Assembly (NCBI GenBank): GCA_035610835.1
Contig: CM069442.1
Coordinates: 65,622,654 to 65,686,653 of the forward strand
Reading direction: 5' to 3'
Source of the DNA: Ophiura sarsii
Taxonomy: Eukaryota > Echinodermata > Ophiuroidea > Amphilepidida > Ophiuridae
DNA: 64,000 bases
This document shows positions 24,469 through 36,358 of the stretch, piece by piece; positions within the stretch are counted from its first letter, which is position 1; each line of letters opens with the position of its first letter. The notes under the pieces are model-generated. The model saw only the letters and a list, made by a program, of their open reading frames with translations, was not told where the DNA came from and searched no databases. A program made the position numbers and the translations under genes.

Positions 24469-24760
24469 CACGGCTGTTTGATCGCGTGTAAATTGTCCGA
24501 TTTATAATCGCATCTTCAAAACAGAGGGCAGCACAGATTGATTATCAATTATCGATTATCGGGTAAAACTAGGTAAATCTAACCGTGCCGCTCAGCTCCG
24601 TAACCAAGGATTATATAACAAAGGGATATGCACCAGTTAGGACGGGGAGCTTTTAAATACATTTTATCACAGCTAGATCCATTTTAATCACGTTCTTTGT
24701 TCATTTACTTTGTTCAGCTATTTATTTCTGACGGTGGCCATTCATACCAGCCCGATTTTA

Positions 24761-27700
24761 TTAGGATATTCAGCTTTTTTAGCCTTGCGCGCTCTAAAAA
24801 AGACTTTTTTGGTTGCGGTTTCAACGCGAACGTCAGTTATTCCGCCAAATATGTCGCAGATTGACCAGTTCGATAAAAAAACACTATACGTAACTCAAAA
24901 TGTGATATAATATCCCAAAAAGCAAATCGTGGGGCACATATTAGGATATTCAGCTTTTTTAGCCTTGCGCGCTCTAAAAAAGACTTTTTTGGTTGCGGTT
25001 TCAACGCGAACGTAAGTTATTCCGCCAAATATGTCGCAGATTGACCAGTTCGATAAAAAAACATTATACGTAACTCAAAATGTGATATAATATCCCAAAA
25101 AGCAAATCGTGGGGCACATATTAGGATATTCAGCTTTTTTAGCCTTGCGCGCTCTAAAAAAGACTTTTTTGGTTGCGGTTTCAACGCGAACGTAAGTTAT
25201 TCCGCCAAATATGTCGCAGATTGACCAGTTCGATAAAAAAACACTATACGTAACTCAAAATGTGATATAATATCCCAAAAAGCAAATCGTGGGGCACATA
25301 TTAGGATATTCAGCTTTTTTAGCCTTGCGCGCTCTAAAAAAGACTTTTTTGGTTGCGGTTTCAACGCGAACGTAAGTTATTCCGCCAAATATGTCGCAGA
25401 TTGACCAGTTCGATAAAAAAACACTATACGTAACTCAAAATGTGATATAATATCCCAAAAAGCAAATCGTGGGGCACATATTAGGATATTCAGCTTTTTT
25501 AGCCTTGCGCGCTCTAAAAAAGACTTTTTTGGTTGCGGTTTCAACGCGAACTTAAGTTATTCCGCCAAATATGTCGCAGATTGACCAGTTCGATAAAAAA
25601 ACATTATACGTAACTCAAAATGTGATATAATATCCCAAAAAGCAAATCGTGGGGCACATATTAGGATATTCAGCTTTTTTAGCCTTGCGCGCTCTAAAAA
25701 AGACTTTTTTGGTTGCGGTTTCAACGCGAACGTAAGTTATTCCGCCAAATATGTCGCAGATTGACCAGTTCGATAAAAAAACACTATACGTAACTCAAAA
25801 TGTGATATAATATCCCAAAAAGCAAATCGTGGGGCACATATTAGGATATTCAGCTTTTTTAGCCTTGCGCGCTCTAAAAAAGACTTTTTTGGTTGCGGTT
25901 TCAACGCGAACTTAAGTTATTCCGCCAAATATGTCGCAGATTGACCAGTTCGATAAAATAACATTATACGTAACTCAAAATGTGATATAATATCCCAAAA
26001 AGCAAATCGTGGGGCACATATTAGGATATTCAGCTTTTTTAGCCTTGCGCGCTCTAAAAAAGACTTTTTTGGTTGCGGTTTCAACGCGAACGTAAGTTAT
26101 TCCGCCAAATATGTCGCAGATTGACCAGTTCGATAAAAAAACACTATACGTAACTCAAAATGTGATATAATATCCCAAAAAGCAAATCGTGGGGCACATA
26201 TTAGGATATTCAGCTTTTTTAGCCTTGCGCGCTCTAAAAAAGACTTTTTTGGTTGCGGTTTCAACGCGAACGTAAGTTATTCCGCCAAATATGTCGCAGA
26301 TTGACCAGTTCGATAAAATAACATTATACGTAACTCAAAATGTGATATAATATCCCAAAAAGCAAATCGTGGGGCACATATTAGGATATTCAGCTTTTTT
26401 AGCCTTGCGCGCTCTAAAAAAGACTTTTTTGGTTGCGGTTTCAACACGAACGTAAGTTATTCCGCCAAATATGTCGCAGATTGACCAGTTCGATAAAAAA
26501 ACATTATACGTAACTCAAAATGTGATATAATATCCCAAAAAGCAAATCGTGGGGCACATATTAGGATATTCAGCTTTTTTAGCCTTGCGCGCTCTAAAAA
26601 AGACTTTTTTGGTTGCGGTTTCAACGCGAACGTAAGTTATTCCGCCAAATATGTCGCAGATTGACCAGTTCGATAAAAAAACATTATACGTAACTCAAAA
26701 TGTGATATAATATCCCAAAAAGCAAATCGTGGGGCACATATTAGGATATTCAGCTTTTTTAGCCTTGCGCGCTCTAAAAAAGACTTTTTTGGTTGCGGTT
26801 TCAATGCGAACGTAAGTTATTCCGCCAAATATGTCGCAGATTGACCAGTTCGATAAAAAAACATTATACGTAACTCAAAATGTGATATAATATCCCAAAA
26901 AGCAAATCGTGGGGCACATATTAGGATATTCAGCTTTTTTAGCCTTGCGCGCTCTAAAAAAGACTTTTTTGGTTGCGGTTTCAACGCGAACGTAAGTTAT
27001 TCCGCCAAATATGTCGCAGATTGACCAGTTCGATAAAAAAACACTATACGTAACTCAAAATGTGATATAATATCCCAAAAAGCAAATCGTGGGGCACATA
27101 TTAGGATATTCAGCTTTTTTAGCCTTGCGCGCTCTAAAAAAGACTTTTTTGGTTGCGGTTTCAACGCGAACGTAAGTTATTCCGCCAAATATGTCGCAGA
27201 TTGACCAGTTCGATAAAATAACATTATACGTAACTCAAAATGTGATATAATATCCCAAAAAGCAAATCGTGGGGCACATATTAGGATATTCAGCTTTTTT
27301 AGCCTTGCGCGCTCTAAAAAAGACTTTTTTGGTTGCGGTTTCAACGCGAACGTAAGTTATTCCGCCAAATATGTCGCAGATTGACCAGTTCGATAAAAAA
27401 ACATTATACGTAACTCAAAATGTGATATAATATCCCAAAAAGCAAATCGTGGGGCACATATTAGGATATTCAGCTTTTTTAGCCTTGCGCGCTCTAAAAA
27501 AGACTTTTTTGGTTGCGGTTTCAATGCGAACGTAAGTTATTCCGCCAAATATGTCGCAGATTGACCAGTTCGATAAAAAAACATTATACGTAACTCAAAA
27601 TGTGATATAATATCCCAAAAAGCAAATCGTGGGGCACATATTAGGATATTCAGCTTTTTTAGCCTTGCGCGCTCTAAAAAAGACTTTTTTGGTTGCGGTT

Positions 27701-27820
27701 TCAACGCGAACGTAAGTTATTCCGCCAAATATGTCGCAGATTGACCAGTTCGATAAAAAAACATTATACGTAACTCAAAATGTGATATAATATACAAAAA
27801 AGCAAATCGGAGGGCACATT
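24761..27820 (+). repeat. 180-bp satellite, 17 head-to-tail copies
   Basis: The period is exactly 180 bp with no indels across 17 copies starting at 'ttaggatattcagctttttt'; copies differ at only a few positions. Diagnostic variants are cgtcag (copy 1), cttaag (copies 5 and 7), aacacta versus aacatta, aaaata (copies 7, 9, 14), acacgaa (copy 10) and aatgcgaa (copies 12 and 16). The last copy degenerates at its end ('tatacaaaa', 'cggaggg'). The unit is non-coding. It lies inside the TIR element. Confidence 0.97.
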
Positions 27821-27930
27821 TTTTTACTAGTCCTATACCTGCTGCCTGTGTGTTACTGGCATCCATTTTGAGAATCCAAATGACGAATACTAAAAGAAAA
27901 ACACGGTGTGAGCAGTAAAATGTGAAATTA

Positions 27931-28393
27931 CAAACCAAATATTGGAGGCCCGGATACGAAAATGCAAGCATCTTATGCACAAGAAATTTTTGTATTTAGT
28001 GTATAAATAATAAGATTTCCCGCTGGTCCAACGTTAAATAAGAGACTCTAGAGAGAGGCCAAACGAGACAAAAATCAGTGTAAATGGTGCTTAGATTTGC
28101 GGAGCTCCGCATGATTGCACGTTGAGATATAGGGAACTGCTGTTTCGTAAGCAAACTTGAAAACGATGTTACCAAAATAATGTTAACATACAAACCAAAT
28201 ATTGGAGGCCCGGATACGAAAATGATAGCATCTTATGCACAAGAAATGTTTGTATTTAGTGTATGAATCATAAGATTTCCCGCTGGTCCAACGTTAAATA
28301 AGAGACTCTAGAGAGAGGCCAAACGAGAAAAAAATAAGTGTAAATGGTGCTTAGATTTGCGGCTTGCGCATAATTGCACGTTGAGATATAGGA
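27931..28393 (+). repeat. 260-bp direct duplication inside the TIR element
   Basis: The sequence starting 'caaaccaaatattggaggcc' at 27931 recurs at 28191 and stays nearly identical through 'gcacgttgagatatagg'. It occupies the subterminal region between the satellite and the right TIR. Confidence 0.9.
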
Positions 28394-28502
28394 CGCGTAC
28401 ATAGTACATGCACTCAACTGGTTTGCGTGATAATCGAACTATCGAAAGTATTGAGAAACGTTAAGATGACGTCATAATAAATCGGAATGTCAAACAGCCG
28501 TG

Positions 28503-30057
28503 TGTCCGTGCCATAAATAACTTCTAAAATATCCTGTAGCCTTCTTTCTTGTTTCCGTCCATTCGTTATTTATGGTCTGATTGTTGAAAGAAAGTGTTTT
28601 CGCATGCTGGTCCTGCAATGCAGACTAAAGACACCTTGTTCGCATTTTGAAAAACGTTCTAGCCGTACATAAAAGTCGTGTTATCGTCTGATAGCTTTCT
28701 TTCGGACAATACATATATATACAATGGTCGCTGCACTACGATTCCAGTTCGCGATGACGAGGTTTAAATCATTTGTTATTCAAACGAATGCATTTAATTC
28801 AGCAACAGACAGAGTCGTGATTGGTCACTTCTGATCACGTGGCCCAAAACTACCGTTCAGATTGGTAGGCAAGTAGATGGCAATTGGTGTCACTTGAAAA
28901 GTCCACTCGGCGCGACCAGCGACTGAAAGAAGTACGTTTTGCCCGATACAGACTGTATCTGTCTACTTTCTGTTTCCGCTTTGCCCAAAAGGCCCGATAA
29001 ATCGACGCAGTTGACTTCAGTTCAACTCTTCTTATGACTCTTCGTTCGAATGTGCCAAGTAGCTAAAGCAGGACGCTATTGATATTTGACCATTGTCCGC
29101 TCGAGCCGGAAACTCGCCGCAAAAGTGTGTTTTACCGCCCATTACAGAAGTTCTCTTTTTATTACCTGTTTCTTGCCTTGCTTGAACAAACAACTTGTTA
29201 TATGCTTTACTTGACGAAGTCCTGTCGCCCTGCTGTTTTGGTAAAAGAAATCCTTTTCCCATCTAGTCGTATTCCTTTAAAAAGTCTTGTTACCATATTT
29301 ACGTGCACATCCGTTGAACATGAGAAAAAGTAATGGTTGAAATTAATCGTTTTATGCTCAATACAGCGCAGTGGGTGTAATAAGCATTTAATGAGCTCCC
29401 TCCTCTCCAGCAGTCCCGCCACATCATCATGATCATCACCATCGTTTATACGCTTACAAAGAAAAACGTTGATTGACGGAAATGATTAAATTTTCCAAAT
29501 TTAATGATTATTACATGTGGGAAGCTGTTACTTTGATTCTGTAACTTACATCCGTAGTAGTAGTGACAGGTGTGAATAATTTGCTACATACCTGATTTTA
29601 CCTTGTCTTCCATAACAAATGGAAATTTAGCTAAGTTGACATTGAATGCTAATTTGAGTGACAGAAACAGCGATGAATATTAAAACCTTACTCAACACAC
29701 GGGGGGAAGGACGGTCATTCGCATATATCACCGTGTATACAGGTTTCTGTACCCAATACATGCAAGAAAAACGTTGATTCGCAATATAACAGCTTCGACG
29801 TCTTTCTGTTAACAATAAGGTTTGTTAGTATCTATCGACATTTGGGGGAGACCTCTGTGTATATTACGCTATTTACGAGTATCAAAATAGTTTTAATAAA
29901 GCAAAGGCTCTATATGCGGCGGTGTTTTTTGGCTATTCTGTATGGCGAAAATGTTTATAGGTGTCTGTTCTACAATTGTGTATATACTTTTTCATTCTGG
30001 CGAAATATTCATAACAATACACATTGCATGTCAAAATTACAACATATTACAAACAAG
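28503..30057. other. Shared non-coding flank of copy A
   Basis: This matches copy B 39527-43497 apart from copy B insertions. It lies on the 5' side of the minus-strand GPCR and may contain distal regulatory sequence. ORFs here (for example 29842-30201) are not conserved in frame in copy B and are not regarded as genes. Confidence 0.5.
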
Positions 30058-31180
30058 ATATTTTTAAAAAATTGGTCAAAGTCGGAGAATGAACTTAAAG
30101 GGGCGTGTTCCTCTCAAGTGTTTGTCCTGGACAAAAGTCACATGACTCCCTACGTATCTGAGTCTCCGTGTTTCCATGTAATAATACCCATGGTGCAATA
30201 GATTTGCCGCGAGAATTTTAATCGACCAAACGTAGTGGTGAAATTTATTTACGAACGAAATAGGTGTCTAGAATCGTTTCAAAAAGTAGTGTTATGCATT
30301 ATAATGAAATCAGAATTACAATCTCCTTATATATCCAATCTCCAGCATATAATCAACTTTTGGGCGATAACCCTATGTTAAAAATGTACAACAATCGAAA
30401 TATAAAGCATTTTGGCCTCCGATTTAAGTGATATTTGTATTTTGAACTCTATGTAAATTTATTTTACATTGTTTTCAGATGCATATATATCTTTAAACTC
30501 GAGATATTTTAACCCAATCGTTAAAACAATAGCCGCAAGGTACAACATTTAAGTGGGTGTTTCGCAAACGTCATCGAATAAAGAAAAAGCGAATGTTTAA
30601 AGGGAACTTAACTTGGCAAAACAGGTTTTTTAATTCAACAGAGATAATAGGAATGGTGTGATGTCATACAATACAATAGCACTACGTGCACTTAAAGCAA
30701 AATAACCCTCCCCTAGACTTACATATGGAAAAAGGTAAACACTGACCATGAACAAGTTTAATGGTGGCCATTAATACGGCTATCATTACGTTCCGCCCGG
30801 TTCTTTCAGGTCAAATGTTTTACTGGTGTATGAATATTCACGCATGCAACACTGAACAACCGCCGGTTGACTTAATGCCGTAACCGGACCAATTTGCACT
30901 ATAAATCTGTTACTTTGCGGTCATAATAGCGCACCCTTGGAATAATTATTATGCTCTATAAAAAACCATTCATAGACTTTCGGTATTGATTTTAAAAGTT
31001 AATTGAGCTATAAACAGATTGAAAAGCCAACCCCAGCGAAAATCAATAGCTGTATTGTACTGGTTGTCAACTGAGAGTAGAGAGCCCATTACTTCAAGAT
31101 TTTATTGCTCACGCGTGTGACGAGGCACTATCACCGGTCGTGTTTACTAGAGTGCAACTATTGACCTCATTATGTGTGTA
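30058..31180. other. Non-coding stretch with copy 2 of the ~320-bp dispersed repeat
   Basis: Positions 30465-30792 match 12503-12823 ('attgttttcagatgcatata' to 'ggctatcattacgtt'). The rest is unremarkable. Confidence 0.65.
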
Positions 31181-31979
31181 TACAGGGTGAGTCAAAAAGA
31201 CTGCAATAGTGGAAAGAAGCCATTTTGTTTTCAAAACCAAAATGAATTTTAAAACTTTTTAAACGTTGCAAGAATGATGTATTTAATCCTAACTTTGTGT
31301 GAAAAATGAAGTCGATCGCATGTTTCGTTTGTCTTTGGTGACCCTCTTTGCTGCACAACCAAATTTACTTGTTTGTCTACGAGCACAGTAATTTTCATAG
31401 GAAATGGCAAACATTGCATTTTCATATTTGAATATCCCGCCAACAAAAAAATGGAAAATTTCAGTTTTTTATTAACATTTAGAACATTATACACTTTCAT
31501 AGCATGGGTATGATATAATTGATTATGCTAACTCACATGTTAACAAGAAAAGGTGCATCAAATTCCAAATTTGAATGAGACACATTTTGCGATCTGATGC
31601 ATATTTTGGGTATCTCGTGGACAAACGTGTGAAATGGGTGCACTGGTCAAACGATTCACCAAAGGATATCCTTTAAAATGGGACCAGAATGGTGTTTGTA
31701 GCATTAGGGGATGACTAATTATGGTAAAAAGAACAAAGCATAGGATTATCCCATTGAGTTTGTACAGGCGGCACCCCTTCCGGCGGCAGCCCTTCCGGCA
31801 CCACCCCTGGTCCCTAAACTTCAAACAGCTGTAGCTCCCCTTCTATATTAGCTATACCAACGCCAATTTGCAGGCTTTGCGAGTTCATAACGCGTGAACC
31901 TTAGTGGATTTTATGAATAGATCCATCAAGAACATAACATACCTAGACCATTCATAGTTCTATTCATTATTTCCTAGAT
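31181..31979 (+). other. Non-coding, possible mariner-type end at 31181
   Basis: 'TACAGGGTGAGTCAAAAAGA' at 31181-31200 resembles the TA-CAGGGTG ends of the MITEs at 41441 and 42171. No matching inverted end was found downstream, so it is either truncated or chance. A short direct repeat 'gg(c)ggca.cccttccgg' lies near 31770-31800. Confidence 0.35.
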
Positions 31980-32330
31980 TGCAGATACCACACCACTAAA
32001 TAGGACCCCTATACTTTTACATGTTAAAGGGGTGTTACAAAACGGATTTTCTCGCTTATAAAGCGACTGGATTTTTGAACTTTACATTTTTCCTTCAAGT
32101 TCATGATATTTGTGATCATTGAAGTACAACATTTATATAGGGTAACCCTGAAAGTTCCGATAAATAGGCCCCCGATGTTGGACAGCTGGCGTATCGCTCT
32201 CATAATATCATCAACAAATTGAGCAGTGTTGGCACAACATTTTAAGTCAAAATCACACAAAATCCTATAAAATGTACTGAAAGCTCTCTTGCACTGCGAT
32301 AATAGGTCCTACAATCAATCAGGATTATAT
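31980..32330 (+). repeat. Spacer repeat S, diverged copy 2
   Basis: Blocks such as 'ccacaccactaaatagg', 'catgttaaaggggtgttaca', 'ttataaagcgactggatttt' and 'cctataaaatgtactgaaa' match the other spacers with more divergence. It leads directly into minisatellite array 3. Confidence 0.65.
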
Positions 32331-33898
32331 TCTCGGGAAGGAAAAGTGTGTGGACGTTGAATTGACGTATGAAAGGGAGACCCAGAAATAGAAAGTCTGC
32401 ACTGACAAGTGTGGACATTGAAGTATGCAAGGGAGACCCGGGAAGGGAAAGTCTGCACAGATAGATGTGGACCTTGAAGTATTGCAAGGGGAAACAAGGA
32501 AAGGAAAGACAGCACTGACAGGTGGGGACATTGAAGTATGCAAGGAAGGGAAAGATGGTAATGACAGGTGTCGACATTGAATTGAAGTATGCAAGGGGAA
32601 CGCAGGAAGGAAAGACTGCACAGATAGGTGTGGACATTTTAGTATGCAAGGGAAACCCAGGAAGGTAAAGGCAGCACGTACAGGTTTGGACATTGAAGTA
32701 TGCAAGGGAGACTCAGGTAACGAACTGCACAGATAGGTGTGGACATTGTAAGTATGTAAGGGTGACCCAGGAAGGGAACGACTGTACAGACAGGAGTGGA
32801 CGCTGAATTGAAGTATGCAAGGGAGACCCAGAAAGGGAAATTCTGCACTGACAGTGTGGACATTGAAGTATGCAAGGGAGATCCAGAAAGGGAAAGATTG
32901 CACTGACAAGTATGGACATTGATGTATACATGGAAAACCCAGGAAGGAATAAACAGCACTGATATGTTTGTACATTGAATATAAGTATGCAAGGGAGACC
33001 CAGGAAGTGAAAGACTGCACTGACAAGTGTGGATATTGAAGTGTGCAGGGGAGACCCGGGAAGGGAATAATTGCATTGACAGGTGTGGACATTGATGTAT
33101 ACATGGAATGGAAAGCCCAGAAAGGAAAAAAACAGCACTGATATGTGAATTTAAGTATGCAAGGGAGACCCAGAAAGTGAAAGTCTGCACTGGCAAGTGT
33201 GGAAATTTAAGTGTGCAAGGGAGACCCGGGAAGGGAATAATTGCACTGACAGGTGTGGACATTGATGTATACATGGAATGGAAAGCCCAGAAAGGAAAAA
33301 AACAGCACTGATAGGTGAATTCAAGTATGCAAGGGAGACCCAGAAAGTGAAAGTCTGCACTGGCAAATGTGGAAATTGAAGTATACAAGGGAGACTCAGG
33401 TAAAAGACTGCACAGACAGGTGTGGACATTGAAGTATGTAAGGAAGACCCAGGAAGGGAAAGACTGTACAGACAAGTGTGGACATTAATGTATACATGGA
33501 AAGCCCATGAAGGGAAAAACAGCACTGGTAGGTTTGTACATAGAATATAAGTATGCAACCCAGCGAGTGAAAGTCTGCACTGGCAAGTGTGGAAATTGAA
33601 GTATACAAGGGAGACTCAAGTAAAAGACTGCACAGACAGGTGTGGACATTGAAGTATGTAAGGAAGACCCAGGAAGGGAAAGACTGCACAGACAGGTGTG
33701 GACATTGAAGTATGTAAGGAAGACCCAGGAAGGGAAAGTCTGTACAGACAAGTGTAGACATTGAAGTATGCAAGAGAGACCCAGGGAGGGAAATTCGGCA
33801 CTGGCCAGTGTGGACATTGAAGTGTGCAAGGGAGACCGGGAAGGGAAAGACTGCACTGACAAGTGTGGACATTGAAGTATGCAAGGGAAACGCAGAAG
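32331..33898 (+). repeat. 56-bp minisatellite, array 3
   Basis: About 28 units. Part of the array has a ~165-bp three-unit higher-order repeat containing 'gtatacatggaatggaaagc' (about 33090 and 33270). Minus-strand ORFs of up to 278 codons are repeat artefacts. Confidence 0.9.
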
Positions 33899-34330
33899 AT
33901 TTCACACCACTAAATGGTTTCCTTATACGTTTACATGTTAAAGGGTTGTTACAAAAAGCCCATTTTCTCGCTTATAAAGCGACTGGATTTTTCGATTTGA
34001 CATTTTCCTTAAATTTCATGATATCTTTGATCATTTAATCAAACAATTATGTATGGTATCTCCGAAAGTTCCGAGAAATTAGCCTCCAGAGTTGGACAAC
34101 TGGTGTAGCGCCCTCATTATTCAGAAAAGGTTGAGAAATGTTGCCAGAACATTTATAATCAAATTGCATCCAAAAAACCTATAAAATGCATTGAAAATAT
34201 TTCTTTTAATCATTTGGGAGCAATAAGTATCATTTCTGATTAAATCTATAATCATTAGGCCACAGGATGCTCAGCTGACAAAAAAAGTTTGATTGACTTT
34301 TGCAAGGACTGAAATTAAGTACTGGTGTAG
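33899..34330 (+). repeat. Spacer repeat S, copy 3
   Basis: This runs from 'agatttcacaccactaaatgg' to 'tactggtgtag' between two minisatellite arrays. The left junction ('gggaaacgcaga|agatttc') and the right junction ('ggtgtag|aatcagaaaggga') are the same as in copy 5, so spacer plus array behaves as a compound unit. Confidence 0.85.
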
Positions 34331-35473
34331 AATCAGAAAGGGAAAGTCTGCACTGACAAGTGTGGACATTAAAGTATGCAAGGGAGACCCAGAAAGGGAA
34401 AAACTGCACTGACAGGTGAGGACATTGAAGTATGCAAAGGAAACCCAGGAAGGGACAGTCTGCACTGACAAGTGTGGATATTTAAGTATGCAAGGAAGAC
34501 CCAGGAAGGAAAAGTCTGCACTGACAGGTGTGGACATTAACGTATGCAAGGGAAACCCATGAAGGGAAATTCTGCACTGACAGGTGTGAACATTGAAGTG
34601 TGCAAGGGAGACCCAGGAAGGGAAAGACTGTACAGATAAGTGTGAACGCTGAATTGAAGTATACAAGGGAGACTCAGAAAGAGAAAGTGTGCACTGACAA
34701 GTACGTGTGGACATTGAAGTATGCAAGGGAGGCCCAGAAAGGGAAAGATTGCACTGACAAGTATGGACATTGATGTATACATGGAAAGCCCAGGAAGGAA
34801 TAAACAGCACTGATATGTGTGTACATTTAATATAAGTATGCAAGGGAGACCCAGAAAGTGAAAGTCTGCACTGGCAAGTGTGGAAATTTAAGTGTGCAAG
34901 GGAGACCCGGGAAGGGAATAATTGCACTGACAGGTGTGGACATTGATGTATACATGGAATGGAAAGCCCAGAAAGGAAAAAACAGCACTGATAGGTGAAT
35001 TTAAGTATGCAAGGGAGACCCAGAAAGTGAAAGTCTGCACTGGCAAGTGTGGACATTGAAGTGTGCAAGGGAGGCCCAGAAAGAGAAGGTCTGCACTGGC
35101 AAGTGTGGACATTGAAGTGTGCAAGGGAGACCCGGGAAGGGAAAGATTGCACTGACAGGTGTGGACATTGATGTATACATGGAATGGAGAGCCCAGAAAG
35201 GAAAAAACAGCACTGATAGGTGAATTTAAGTATGCAAGGGAGACCCAGAAAGAGAAGGTCTGCACTGGCAAGTGTGGACATTGAAGTGTGCAAGGGAGAC
35301 CCGGGAAGGGAAAGATTGCACTGACAGGTGTGGACATTGATGTATACATGGAATGGAGAGCCCAGAAAGGAAAAAACAGCACTGATAGGTGAATTTAAGT
35401 ATGCAAGGGAGACCCAGAAAGTGAAAGTCTGCACTGGCAAGTGTGGAAATTGAAGTATGCAAGGGAAACGCAG
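34331..35473 (+). repeat. 56-bp minisatellite, array 4
   Basis: About 20 units, with the ~165-175-bp higher-order unit repeated around 34930, 35160 and 35335. The longest minus-strand ORF in the window (389 codons, 34271-35440) lies here and is an artefact of the stop-poor repeat. Confidence 0.9.
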
Positions 35474-36358
35474 AAGATTTCACACCACTAAAAGGTTTCC
35501 CTATACGTTTACATGTTAAAGGGTTGTTACAAAAAAGCCCATTTTCTCGATTAAAAAGCGACTGGATTTTTCAATTTGACATTTTCCTTAAATTTCATGA
35601 TATCTTTGATCATTTAATCAAACAGTTATGTATGGTATCTCCAAGGGAGACTCAAGTAAAAGACTGCACAGACAAGCGTGGACATTGAAGTAAGTATGCA
35701 AGGGAGACCCAGGAAGGGAAATTCTGCACTTACAAGTGTGGACATTGAAGTATGCAAGGGAAACGCAGAAGATTTCACAACACTAAAAGGTTTCCCTATA
35801 CGTTTACATGTTAAAGGGTTGTTACAAAAAAGCCCATTTTCTCGCTTAAAAAGCGACTGGATTTTTCAATTTGACATTTTCCTTAAATTTCATGATATCT
35901 TTGATCATTTAATCAAACAGTTATGTATGGTATCTCCGAAGTTATGAAAAATTAGCCCCCAGAGTTGGACAACTGGTGTAACGCCCTGATTATTCAGAAA
36001 AAGTTGAGAAATGTTGCTAGAACATTTATAATCAAAATGCATCCAAAAAACCTATAAAATGCATTGAAAATATTTCTTTTAATCATTTGGGAGCGATAAG
36101 TACCATTTCTGATTAAATCTATAATCATTAGGCCACAGGATGGATGCTCAGCTGACAAAAAAGTTTGATTGACTTTTGCAAGGCAAGGACTGAAATTAAT
36201 TACTGGTGTGGAATCAGAAAGGGAAAGTATGCACTGACAAGTGTGGACATTAAAGTATGCAAGGGAGACCCAGAAAGGGAAAATCTGCACTGACAGGTGA
36301 GGACATTGAAGTATGCAAGGGATACCCAGGAAGGGAAAGTCTGCATTGACAGGTGTGT
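35474..36358 (+). repeat. Spacer S copies 4-5 alternating with short minisatellite blocks
   Basis: Spacer copy 4 (35474-35640) is cut short at 'gtatggtatctcc' and joins minisatellite (35641-35766). Spacer copy 5 (35767-36214) is full length and is followed by two to three minisatellite units up to the start of duplication copy B. Spacers 3, 4 and 5 are nearly identical, so expansion is recent. Confidence 0.85.

Larger units (their letters stand above)
24469..28502. mobile_element. 4,034-bp TIR element carrying a 180-bp satellite
   Basis: The ends are CACGGCTGTTTGA (24469-24481) and its exact reverse complement (28490-28502). Weaker inverted similarity follows inward ('tccgatttat.at...catctt'). 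TGTC is duplicated at 24465-24468 and 28503-28506; counting one more base gives TGTCC with a slightly shifted end. Copy B has the uninterrupted site 'gaatgtccgtgccataaataac' at about 39524, so this is an insertion into copy A. The interior holds 17 satellite units (24761-27820) and a 260-bp direct repeat (27931-28393). No transposase-like ORF is seen, so it is non-autonomous. A 4- or 5-bp target duplication with CAC...GTG ends does not let me name the superfamily. Confidence 0.88.
20321..30057 (+). repeat. Segmental duplication, copy A
   Basis: This aligns in the same orientation with 36359-43497. It starts at 'ggtcgttctatgca' next to the minisatellite and ends after 'caacatattacaaacaaga'. 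Shared blocks include 21285-21700 with 36605-37040, 22900-24464 with 37970-39526, 28503-29470 with 39527-40690 and 29830-30057 with 43265-43497. Copy A alone has the LINE piece at 21775, a SINE-like tail at 22190 and the 4-kb satellite-bearing element; copy B alone has three MITEs. Confidence 0.85.

Noticed and set aside
24761..27820. CRISPR-like array
   Set aside because: The 180-bp units are contiguous with no unique spacers, in a eukaryotic context; it is a satellite.
29842..30201. 119-codon plus-strand ORF near the end of copy A
   Set aside because: The paralogous stretch at 43283-43497 has indels that break the frame, and the peptide has no known motif.
32242..35483. Minus-strand ORFs up to 389 codons that could be taken for a repeat protein
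   Set aside because: Same 56-bp repeat artefact; the peptide repeats every 56 residues simply because three units equal 168 bp.
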